Of a stretch of 64,000 nucleotides of DNA, positions 41,092 through 49,289 are shown piece after piece. The stretch covers positions 992,001 through 1,056,000 of the forward strand of contig OZ243044.1 in NCBI GenBank assembly GCA_965212135.1, in the 5' to 3' direction. The notes under the pieces are model-generated. The model worked only from the letters and a program-made list of their open reading frames with translations, had not been told where the DNA came from and did not search any database. Origin of the DNA: Bin75 sp965212135 (lineage in GTDB: Bacteria; Nitrospirota; Nitrospiria; Nitrospirales; UBA8639). Positions within the stretch are counted from its first letter, which is position 1, and every line of letters starts with the position of its first letter. The position numbers were made by a program, and so were the translations under genes.

Positions 41092-42465
41092 ATGAGACAA
41101 AAGCACGCAGCACGCTCGGATTACCAAACGTTTCTGCCCGGGCCGAGAGCATCGGACGTGCCGCTTGTCGCCGTGGTCGGACGGCCCAACGTGGGCAAAT
41201 CCACGTTGTTTAACCGCATGCTCGGCACAAGAAACGCCATTGTTGACGACAGGCCTGGTGTCACACGCGACCGCATTTACGCCGAGTGCACGTACCGGGG
41301 GCGGCACTTTCAGGTGGTGGACACCGGCGGGCTGGATCTCACGTCCACCGAAGGCATGATCGGCCTCGTTCGCCGGCAATCGCAAATCGCCCTGGCCGAA
41401 GCGGATATTCTGCTTGTGATCATGGATGGCCGGGCGGGCCTCACGCCCTTGGACCGGGAAATCGTGAACCTGTTGCACGGCGTGGACAAGCCCACGTTTT
41501 TTGTGGTCAATAAGATCGATTCCCCCCGACTGGAACCCCTGCTTGCGGACTTTTATCAGCTTGGCAAAGACGCGCTGTTTCCCGTTTCGGCGGAACACGG
41601 CGCCGGCGTTGATGAGTTGCTGGAGACGTTCCTGCCCCGCTGCCCGCCCGCAGATCATGGGCGGGAAGAACCCGCCGCGACCCGCGTGGCCGTGGTCGGA
41701 CGGCCCAACGTGGGCAAATCCACGTTGGTGAACGCCCTACTCGGCGAAGCACGAGTCCTCGTCAGCGACGTGCCGGGCACCACGCGAGACCCGATTGACA
41801 CCTGTCTGGAACGCCAGGGCCGTCATTTTGTGTTGACGGACACGGCGGGGTTGCGGCGCCGCGGACGAATAGACCGCGGGGTCGAAGGCTACAGCGTAGG
41901 CAGAACCATGAAAGCGCTGGGCCGGTCGGACATCGGCCTGTTATTGCTCGACGGAGTCGAGGGCGTCACGGAACAGGATACCAAGATCGCGGGGCTTATT
42001 CAGAAACAGGGACGAGGCTGCGTCATGTTCGTCAATAAATGGGATCTGCGTCGGGACCAACCCGACGCCAAAGACCGGTTGTCGTCGGACATGAAAAGGC
42101 GGTTCCCGTTTTTCACGTTTGTGCCGGTTGTCTTCGGTTCGGCGCTCGACCCCGACGACTCCGCGCAACTCTTCGAGACAGTCACCCGTGTCATGAATAC
42201 GTTTTCCTACCGGGTGCCGACCGGCCGCCTCAATCAATTCCTCCAAAAAATCCTGGTCGAGCATCCCATGTCCATGAAAAAGGGGAATCCCACAAAATCC
42301 GTCTTTATGACCCAGGTGGCGATCAAACCGCCGACGTTTGCCCTTTTTGTCGGCAAATCCGTCACGCTCACACAGGCCTACCTGCGCTTTCTGGAAAACC
42401 GGCTTCGTCACACGTTTGGGTTTGAGGGCACGCCGTTACGGATTTTAGTTCGGAAGAAAGCGTGA
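41092..42465 (+). CDS. der: Der (EngA), double GTPase for 50S ribosome assembly
   Basis: The 457-residue protein has two tandem GTPase domains, each with GRPNVGKST as its P-loop. The first has VDTGG and NKID, the second has TDTAGLRRRGRID and NKWD. A C-terminal KH-like domain follows (from about residue 350). Der is an essential ribosome-assembly factor. The ATG at 41092 lacks a clear ribosome-binding site and gives about 22 residues before the first domain; a GTG near 41158 is an alternative. No other gene is clearly in its operon. Confidence 0.95.
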   Translation: MRQKHAARSDYQTFLPGPRASDVPLVAVVGRPNVGKSTLFNRMLGTRNAIVDDRPGVTRDRIYAECTYRGRHFQVVDTGGLDLTSTEGMIGLVRRQSQIALAEADILLVIMDGRAGLTPLDREIVNLLHGVDKPTFFVVNKIDSPRLEPLLADFYQLGKDALFPVSAEHGAGVDELLETFLPRCPPADHGREEPAATRVAVVGRPNVGKSTLVNALLGEARVLVSDVPGTTRDPIDTCLERQGRHFVLTDTAGLRRRGRIDRGVEGYSVGRTMKALGRSDIGLLLLDGVEGVTEQDTKIAGLIQKQGRGCVMFVNKWDLRRDQPDAKDRLSSDMKRRFPFFTFVPVVFGSALDPDDSAQLFETVTRVMNTFSYRVPTGRLNQFLQKILVEHPMSMKKGNPTKSVFMTQVAIKPPTFALFVGKSVTLTQAYLRFLENRLRHTFGFEGTPLRILVRKKA

Positions 42466-42559
42466 CGCGCGTGAACGCGGAAAAGCCGCGAAACCGGATG
42501 TCATGTGGGCCGCCGCTCAAGCGCCGGGGCCCCGTTGCAACAATGCACGGCGGTTCCCG

Positions 42560-43585
42560 TCATCCAAAAGAAAACGGAACGGGGGAAAAGCTAACGAGAA
42601 AAATGGCGATGGCGCCCCATCCGACCCATCGTCGGCCGCGCCCCAGATCCGTTCCGGGATCAATCACCGGCGGATGGCTGATACCGATCAGGCCGGTCAG
42701 ACCCGCCAGCAACAGCCAACCCGGCCACCCCCAAACACCCAGCGCCAATAAGATCGGAATCATCGTGAACGCCAGGGTCCGTTGCCGGTATCCCAGCAGC
42801 GCATACGCCACGTGTCCGCCATCCAGTTGTCCGATCGGGAGTAAATTTAACGCCGTCACAAAAATGCCGAACCACGCGGCGAAGGCGACGGGATGCAACA
42901 CGATGTCATACGCGTCGGGGAGCGGGCCGAAAACGAGCCAGGCCAGAAATTGCAGCAACAGCGGCTCCCCCAATTGCAAACCGTAGCCCATTCTCAATTC
43001 AACCATTGAATACGACAGCCCGACGATCAACGCCAGCACCGCCACGACAAATCCCGCAATCGGCCCGGCCACGCCGATATCAAACAACGCGCGACGACTC
43101 ATAATGGGCGAGCGCATCCGAATAATCGCGCCAAACGTTCCAATAAATTGCGGGGGGCCGGGAAGAAACAGCGGCAGGGAAGCCGGGACCCGGTGGATGA
43201 GGGACAAGCAATAATGCCCGAATTCATGCGTGACGAGAATGCCCAGCAACGTGGCGGCAAAGGGCCACCCATCCAGCAGGCGCCCGGGATAGCGAACCAG
43301 AAAATCCCACGCTCCCGACACGGGCCGGGGATTGACTTGATACGCCCCGGCCCACAGGGTGGTAAAGACCGTCAGCAAAAACAAGCCGATGGGGAGGGAC
43401 AAAACCGACAACGCACGCCGGGGGGCGGGGACGGAGTCATCCCAATGCGGAGCCCATTCGGCACGATTCTGGGGGTTGTCCCCGGCCGATGGCTCATCCG
43501 GCACAGTCTTGTCCGGGTCTGGCGGAAACGGATGTTGCTCCATCAACGATGACGGGCTCCTGACAAAAAATGGTGGTGCGGTCAT
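42560..43585 (-). CDS. Site-2-protease family (M50) membrane metalloprotease
   Basis: The 341-residue protein has several membrane spans and the zinc motifs HEFGH (within VTHEFGHYCLSL) and LPIGQLDGGHVAY, characteristic of intramembrane M50 proteases. A disordered proline-rich N-terminus of about 60 residues precedes the first span. The start at 43585 is supported by an ATGA overlap with the preceding gene's stop; a second ATG at 43543 is possible. No PDZ domain is seen, so it resembles the short RseP-unrelated group whose substrates are unknown. Confidence 0.88.
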   Translation of the reverse strand: MTAPPFFVRSPSSLMEQHPFPPDPDKTVPDEPSAGDNPQNRAEWAPHWDDSVPAPRRALSVLSLPIGLFLLTVFTTLWAGAYQVNPRPVSGAWDFLVRYPGRLLDGWPFAATLLGILVTHEFGHYCLSLIHRVPASLPLFLPGPPQFIGTFGAIIRMRSPIMSRRALFDIGVAGPIAGFVVAVLALIVGLSYSMVELRMGYGLQLGEPLLLQFLAWLVFGPLPDAYDIVLHPVAFAAWFGIFVTALNLLPIGQLDGGHVAYALLGYRQRTLAFTMIPILLALGVWGWPGWLLLAGLTGLIGISHPPVIDPGTDLGRGRRWVGWGAIAIFLVSFSPVPFSFG

Positions 43586-44427
43586 CCAAAAGGATTCTGT
43601 ACTCGTTCTTCTTCCACCGTGGTGGGCGGCCCATGCCCCGGAAGCAACACGGTGGCCGGATCCAACCGCAACACGCGCTGTCGCACCGAAATCAAATGAT
43701 CGGCGTACAACGAAAACGGATTGGAACGGCCCACGGACCCGGCAAACAGCGTGTCACCGACAAAACACACGGTATGCCCATGGGAATGGACCATGTAGCA
43801 GAACCCGCCCGGGGTATGCCCGGGCGTGGCGACGCACTGCACCGCCAGGTCTCCCACGGCAATGCGGTGTTGATCGTTCGGCACGATCACCGATTCCGCG
43901 GAAGGCGTCCAGGGCAAAAGCGGCAAGTCTCCATCACCAAGATAGACCGGAACGCGCCACTCGGACAGAATACGATCCAATCCGCCGGCATGATCCCGAT
44001 GCCCATGCGTTAAACACACGCCGGCCAACGTCAGGTTGTTGGCTTTGAGGACCGCTAACATGGCTGTCGCATTGTACGCCGTATCAATCAAGACGGCCTG
44101 TTTGGTTTGCGGGTCGCCCACCACGTACCCCTTGACCTCGTAACCGCCGATGGCGCCATGCACCGTGACCACCATGGAGGACACCCATGCCGGAGAAGAC
44201 GCGGGCAACCATCCCCGCACGGAAACCGCGGCAAGCGCCTCGCCTTTAAGCCCAAGCGCCAAGGCCATGGCATGCGCTTCGTGTTCCGACGGGAATCGGG
44301 CGCCGCGTTCCAGGCGTTCCCACTCGTCTTGCTGAAGACGGGCGGCCGCCGCCGCTTGAGCGATGGATTGCCCCCTCCCCATTCGAGCTTTTTTCACGAC
44401 GTCGCAAAATTCGTCTTCAAGAGTCAT
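43582..44427 (-). CDS. HTH-domain/metallo-beta-lactamase-fold hydrolase
   Basis: This 281-residue protein starts at an ATG (44427): MTLEDEFCDVVKKARMGRGQ. Residues about 1-65 form an Xre-like helix-turn-helix (SIAQAAAAARLQQDEWERLERG). The remainder is a glyoxalase-II-like metallo-beta-lactamase domain with the zinc motif THGHRDHAGG, then GHTPGGFCY, FVGDTLFAG and LLPGHGPPT. It probably hydrolyses a thioester or similar bond, and the HTH may bind DNA or be structural. The stop overlaps the next ATG of the M50 gene. A longer upstream frame is not homologous. Confidence 0.85.
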   Translation of the reverse strand: MTLEDEFCDVVKKARMGRGQSIAQAAAAARLQQDEWERLERGARFPSEHEAHAMALALGLKGEALAAVSVRGWLPASSPAWVSSMVVTVHGAIGGYEVKGYVVGDPQTKQAVLIDTAYNATAMLAVLKANNLTLAGVCLTHGHRDHAGGLDRILSEWRVPVYLGDGDLPLLPWTPSAESVIVPNDQHRIAVGDLAVQCVATPGHTPGGFCYMVHSHGHTVCFVGDTLFAGSVGRSNPFSLYADHLISVRQRVLRLDPATVLLPGHGPPTTVEEERVQNPFG

Positions 44428-44739
44428 TCGTACCAACTCACGTCCGTGAGAAGAAGTCACTGGAAATCGCAACGCGAGACCGGGGGTTTCACGTTGCGGA
44501 GCATGACGGGCCGCTCTCACTGTATCATGGGTGGCCGAATCCTGCCACCCGACGGGCGCATGACGCGCACAACGGGAAGCACGCGGATGGCTCCGCCGCG
44601 TGAAGCCACGTTGCGGCCTTCGTGCGCGGCAGGACGCTTGACAACGCAGACCCGCGCGGGAGAAGAGAGTATTGCCTCCGTTCCTCTCGTCTAGTACTGT
44701 GAGGTGGAAACGCGCGTCATGGTCAACAAAGGATCCCGC
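44428..44739. other. Divergent promoter region between the HTH/MBL gene and metF
   Basis: No gene is supported in this 312-base interval. TTGACA at 44638-44643 could be a -35 box for metF, but no good -10 box follows at 16-18 bases. The metF ribosome-binding site AAAGGA stands near 44728-44733. Confidence 0.4.
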
Positions 44740-45627
44740 ATGCATATCTCGGACATTCTTCGTCAACACCGTCCCGCGATCAGTTTTGAATTTTTCCCAC
44801 CCAAAAGCGAGGCCGCGTCCCAAGCGTTATTTCAGACCATACAACAGTTGATTCCGCTGAACCCGGCCTATGTCAGCGTCACCTACGGCGCGGGGGGGTC
44901 CACGCGAGAATTCACGCATGACCTGGTCGTCAAGCTGCACCATGAAACAAACCTGTCAATCGTTTCTCATCTCACCTGCGTGGGGTCGAGCCGGGAGGAA
45001 CTGTTCCGAATTCTTCAACGGTACGATGAACACCGCATTCATAATATCATGGCGTTGCGAGGGGACCTCCCCCAACAGACGCACGGGAACCGGTCGGCGG
45101 ACGGGTTTCGATACGCGTGTGAATTGGTCGCCTTTATCAAAAAACATTTTCCCCATATGGGAATCGGGGTCGCCGGATTCCCCGAAGGCCATCCCGAGAC
45201 ACCCAATCGGCTCAAAGAAATTGAGTATCTCAAAGCCAAAGTTGACGCCGGCGCGGATTACCTCTGCACGCAGCTCTTTTTTGACAATCGTGATTTTTAT
45301 GATTTTTGCGAGCGGTGCGAACTGGCCGGGATTCATATTCCCATCGTCGCGGGGATCATGCCCATGACGTCCCGCAAAGGCATGCAGAGGATGGGGGAAC
45401 TCGCCCTGGGAGCCCGTTTTCCCGCCACCCTGCAACGAGCGTTACTGGGCGCACAGGACGATGGGCAAGCCGAAAAAATCGGGGTCAATTGGGCGACGGA
45501 ACAAGTCCTGGATTTACTGGACCAGAGAATCCCCGGAGTGCATCTCTATACGCTGAACAAATCCAAAGCCTCGCTGCACATCCATGAAGCGCTGAACATC
45601 CAGAATCTTGACACGCTGGGCCAGTAA
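44740..45627 (+). CDS. metF: 5,10-Methylenetetrahydrofolate reductase
   Basis: The 295-residue flavoenzyme reduces methylene-THF to methyl-THF, feeding methionine synthesis or C1 metabolism. The ATG at 44740 (MHISDILRQHRPAISFEFFP) is chosen because AAAGGA lies six bases upstream; earlier starts at 44704 and 44719 lack one. Motifs include FEFFPPKSEAA (catalytic Glu), VTYGAGGSTRE, NIMALRGDLP and GVAGFPEGHPE. The length matches the short bacterial MetF. It complements metK and ahcY in the methyl cycle. Confidence 0.95.
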   Translation: MHISDILRQHRPAISFEFFPPKSEAASQALFQTIQQLIPLNPAYVSVTYGAGGSTREFTHDLVVKLHHETNLSIVSHLTCVGSSREELFRILQRYDEHRIHNIMALRGDLPQQTHGNRSADGFRYACELVAFIKKHFPHMGIGVAGFPEGHPETPNRLKEIEYLKAKVDAGADYLCTQLFFDNRDFYDFCERCELAGIHIPIVAGIMPMTSRKGMQRMGELALGARFPATLQRALLGAQDDGQAEKIGVNWATEQVLDLLDQRIPGVHLYTLNKSKASLHIHEALNIQNLDTLGQ

Positions 45628-45666
45628 ACGCGGCCAGCTCGCTCGGTGGGCAAAGGACGCATGGCG

Positions 45667-47373
45667 TCACCGCCGCTCCTGCGGCCGACCCTGCTCCAGT
45701 TTCGCCCAGGAATCCCGAAGCGCCACAATGCGATTCAGCACAAGCCGCTGGGCGGTGGAATCGCAATCAACGCAAAAATAGCCTTGCCGTTCAAACTGAA
45801 ACCGCCGGCCGGAGACGGCTCCCTGCAACGATCGTTCAACCCGGCATCCCGTCACACATTCTAACGAGTTCGGGTTGAGCAGGCTTCGGTAATCCCGGCC
45901 CGCCGTCTCGGGATCGGGATCAGGGACGGAAAACAGATGCCCGAATAAGCGGACTTCCGCCTCAAGCGCATGGGCCGCCGACACCCAATGGATGGTGCCT
46001 TTCACCTTTCGGGCGGACCGACCCGATCCGCTTTTCGTTTCAGGATCATAGGTACAGCGAACTTCGACGACCTCTCCCGTTCGCTCATCCTTGATCACGT
46101 CCACGCATTGAATGATATAGGCATAGCGCAACCGCACTTCCTGCCCGGGGGCCAGCCGAAAATATTTTTTCGGAGGCGCTTCGCGAAAATCGTCCCGTTC
46201 GATATAGAGCACGCGAGAAAAAGGAACATCCCGCGTTCCCATCGCGGCGTCTTCGGGATTATTCACCGCCTGCAGGGTTTCAACGCGGCCTTCCGGATAG
46301 TTGGTAATGACGACGCGAAGCGGCCGCAGGACCGCCATGACTCGCGGGGCGCGCGCGTTCAAATCCTCCCTGACGCAATGCTCCAACAGTTGCACGTCAA
46401 TCACGCTATCGCGTTTCGCCACCCCAATCCGCTCGCAAAACCGTCGAATCGCTTCGGGGGTATAGCCGCGACGTCTCAAGCCCTTCAACGTGGGGAGACG
46501 CGGGTCGCTCCAGCCCGACACGTGCCCCTCGTCAATGAGCGCCATCAGCTTCCGTTTACTCATCACCGTGTACGTCAGATTCAAACGGGCGAATTCAATT
46601 TGTTGGGAACGACACGCGACTTCGCACTCGTTGAGCACCCACTCATACAGGGCACGATGATCTTCAAACTCCAGGGTACAGAGGGAATGCGTAATCCCCT
46701 CCAGGGCATCCGACAGCGGATGCGCAAAATCATACGTGGGATAGATGGCCCAGGCGGCGCCCGTCCGGTGATGCGGAGCCCGGCGAATGCGGTAGAGCGT
46801 GGGATCGCGCAGATTGATATTGGGAGAAGCCATATTGATTTTGGCTCGCAGCACGTGAGCGCCCTCTTCAAATTCACCCGCGCGCATCCGTGAGAACAGG
46901 CGCAGATTATCCTCCACCGACCGCGTTCGATGCGGGCTCTCCCGCCCGGGCTCCGTCAGCGTGCCTCGGTACAGACGAATGTCTTCCGCGGACAAACTGT
47001 CCACGTAGGCCCGGCCTTTCTTCATCAACAACACCGCATACTCGTCGAACCGCTGAAAATAATCCGATGCGAAAAAACAGCGATCCCCCCAGTCGAACCC
47101 CAGCCAACGCACGTCGTCCTGAATGGCCTGAACGTATTCCGCGTTTTCTTTCGCGGGGTTGGTGTCGTCAAACCGTAGATTGCACAGTCCGCCGGGAAAT
47201 TCCCCGGCAATCCCAAAATTCAAACAAATGGATTTGGCGTGTCCGATATGGAGATACCCGTTGGGTTCCGGAGGAAACCGCGTGCGCACGACTCCGCCAA
47301 TTTTTTTCGTTTCCAGGTCGCGCGCCACCATCGCGCGAATAAAATCTTGAGAACCTGCGGGATCCCTGGCCAT
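45667..47373 (-). CDS. glnS: Glutaminyl-tRNA synthetase
   Basis: The 568-residue class I synthetase charges tRNA-Gln. The class signatures are FPPEPNGYLHIGHAKS (HIGH) and VMSKRKLMAL (KMSKS variant), and RFDDTNPAKE is the GlxRS-family strand. The C-terminal anticodon-binding beta-barrels are present from about residue 340. Length matches E. coli GlnRS. Its substrate tRNA-Gln(CTG) is encoded about 1.1 kb away at 48507-48580. No clear ribosome-binding site is seen before the ATG at 47373. Confidence 0.96.
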   Translation of the reverse strand: MARDPAGSQDFIRAMVARDLETKKIGGVVRTRFPPEPNGYLHIGHAKSICLNFGIAGEFPGGLCNLRFDDTNPAKENAEYVQAIQDDVRWLGFDWGDRCFFASDYFQRFDEYAVLLMKKGRAYVDSLSAEDIRLYRGTLTEPGRESPHRTRSVEDNLRLFSRMRAGEFEEGAHVLRAKINMASPNINLRDPTLYRIRRAPHHRTGAAWAIYPTYDFAHPLSDALEGITHSLCTLEFEDHRALYEWVLNECEVACRSQQIEFARLNLTYTVMSKRKLMALIDEGHVSGWSDPRLPTLKGLRRRGYTPEAIRRFCERIGVAKRDSVIDVQLLEHCVREDLNARAPRVMAVLRPLRVVITNYPEGRVETLQAVNNPEDAAMGTRDVPFSRVLYIERDDFREAPPKKYFRLAPGQEVRLRYAYIIQCVDVIKDERTGEVVEVRCTYDPETKSGSGRSARKVKGTIHWVSAAHALEAEVRLFGHLFSVPDPDPETAGRDYRSLLNPNSLECVTGCRVERSLQGAVSGRRFQFERQGYFCVDCDSTAQRLVLNRIVALRDSWAKLEQGRPQERR

Positions 47374-47479
47374 GCTTGACGTCCTGTTAGCTGAGACAAT
47401 AACCGACGACGGGAATCATGGACGCACCGCGTTCACCGTGCCGACAAACACCGAGACGACAGGCCGCGCGGCGTCACGT

Positions 47480-48398
47480 TCAGAAATGGTACTTTAGCCC
47501 GAAGCTCAACGCCCAGTATTCGATATTCTCGAACGTCTGTTTGCTCCCGAACGGGGTGGTCCCATCCGCCAGAACGGGCCGGTGACTGCGGATGAGATCC
47601 CACACGTCGTCATCGTTGATGTCCTGGAAACGGGCCCATCGCCCTTTCATGCCAAGGGAGACGTTCTCCGTGAGCGCGAAATCCAGCCCGCCAAGAAACT
47701 GAAACCCGAAGAGCGTTTTGGTGATCTCGGTATCAAGAAAGCTGACCGTCCCGGCGGCGGCCGGCGGTTGACCGGCCGGGTAGCCCTGGGCAAGCGTCTT
47801 GCGCACAAAGCGGTTTTCGTAACGCAGACTGGTGCGAGCCCACGCCCGTCCCCAGATACGGTGTCCAGCGCGACCTGTTCACAAAGTCGTAGTAGGCGTT
47901 CACGAAAAACTGATGGGCGCGAAACTCCGAAACCCGCTCCGACGGCGGATCAATCAGGCTCCACTCGGAATCTTTGCTCTGCAACGCCGCATTGCCGCCC
48001 GGTACCCCAAAAGGCCTGGAATCCCCGCCATGAGACCGGTTCAGATACTCAAATTCGACACGCAACCTGTCCAGCGCGTACCCCGCGCTGACGGCGCCCA
48101 GAAACCCCGTCCCCAGATCAAACGAGTTGATGAGAAGGGGCTGCGCGCCGCCGACCTGGCAGGCCGGATCGTCCAAGCCAACCACGTTCGCCGGATCCAC
48201 CTCCCTAAGCAACTGGTCGCATCGCGTCGGGTGGTTGATCCCGGACACGGTTGAGTTCAAATCCGCCGCGTTGGCAAACCCCAGTTCAACGCCGACGTAG
48301 AATCCGCGCCTGGATTCAACGGCGACGGCCGGACCCGCTTGGACCAACAGCCACAGACCCAGCGCCACGGAGAAGAACCTGCATCCTCTCGTCTTCAT
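47480..48398 (-). pseudogene. Outer-membrane beta-barrel protein, frameshifted
   Basis: The gene starts at ATG 48398 with a signal peptide (MKTRGCRFFSVALGLWLLVQ, AGPAVAVES) followed by barrel strands (GFYVGVELGFANAAD, RLRVEFEYLNRS, FFVNAYYDFV). Frame one loses homology after TPYLGTGVG (about 47840). Frame two resumes with RTSLRYENRF and continues through SLGMKGRWARFQD to the end, LSFGLKYHF, with a terminal Phe. The total length is 919 bases, one more than a multiple of three. Losing five bases around GTGGGCTCGCACC, which would otherwise read VGWARTSL, explains the shift. This could be a real inactivating mutation or a sequencing error. Function would be an OmpW/opacity-like small porin, not identified further. 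Confidence 0.8.
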
Positions 48399-48506
48399 CC
48401 GTCATGCCTTTCCTGACGTGAAGGGTCCACACCGCACGCCATGGAAGCGCCGGCCTGTTCCCTGAACAACCCGTTCGACATTTTGGTTCGACGGATCAAC
48501 GCGACA

Positions 48507-48580
48507 TGGCTGGGGGAGAAGGATTCGAACCCTCACTCTCAGATCCAGAATCTGATGTCCTACCCTTAGACGATCCCCCA
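48507..48580 (-). tRNA. tRNA-Gln (CTG anticodon)
   Basis: The minus strand forms a cloverleaf with acceptor TGGGGGA and an anticodon stem-loop TCAGA-TTCTGGA-TCTGA carrying CTG. GGTTCGAATCC forms the T arm, and CCA is encoded. It lies between glnS and the gltX remnant. Confidence 0.97.
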
Positions 48581-48700
48581 AACCCGCGCAAAATCTTACT
48601 GGCGTCCCGGCGGGTCGTCAAGGCACGTGAGCGCCGGGCCGAGGCCGGGTTCCCTGCCGACGGAGGCCGAGGCAACGCGGCAAGACGGTCCGCGGACGAT

Positions 48701-49276
48701 TCATCGTGGCGATGACAGGCGCTGAAGAGCGTAGTCTATTCGACGAAGGGTCCGTTCCTTGCCCAGCAATTCCATGACGTCATAAATGCCGGGGCTGAAC
48801 GTTCTTCCGGTGAGGGCGACGCGCAGAGGTTGGGCGAAGACGCCCATCTTCACTTTGTCCGGCCCCAAAATCATCGGCAGATGCGCAAACCTGGGCGCCG
48901 GATAGCCCATGGCTTCAAACAGCGGCACCTGGCGAGGCGTATTCGTGACATGGTCGTCCCCCCGAATCACATGCGTGATGCCCATGAGCGCGTCGTCCAG
49001 CACCACGGAGAAATGATACGTGGGATAGCCGTTTGACCGCAGCAGAACGAGATCGTCCAACACGGCGTTGTTAAACACAATGGGGCCTTTGATCAGATCC
49101 TCGACCACGGTCTGCCCCGTTTGCGGAAAGCAAAACCGAAGCGCCGCCGGTTCCGCGGGAGCGGTAATGCCTCGTTCCCGGCAGCGCCCGTCGTATTTGA
49201 TGGATTCGCCTTTGGCCTGGGCCATGTTCCGTCGTTCCTCTCTTGTCTGCCCTCGCGGTTGACGTCGAGACATCAC
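48701..49276 (-). pseudogene. gltX: gltX (glutamyl-tRNA synthetase) remnant, doubly truncated
   Basis: A 191-codon frame contains the middle of GluRS (YDGRCRERG, LLRSNGYPTYHFS, GITHVIRGDDHVTNTPRQ, FAHLPMILGPDK) joined directly to its C-terminal end (KMGVFAQPLRVALTG, SPGIYDVMELLGKERTL). The N-terminal HIGH region is missing, and so is the roughly 200-residue stretch holding the KLSKR motif, so it cannot be active. The two pieces are fused in frame. The remnant begins 14 bases after the stop of the second giant gene, so that gene's arrival may have removed the N-terminus. A working gltX must exist elsewhere. Confidence 0.88.
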
Positions 49277-49289
49277 CCGGCCCGTCCGT

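Noticed and set aside
41310..41510. Antisense and alternative frames within der.
   Set aside because: All GTPase motifs lie in the plus-strand frame 41092-42465.
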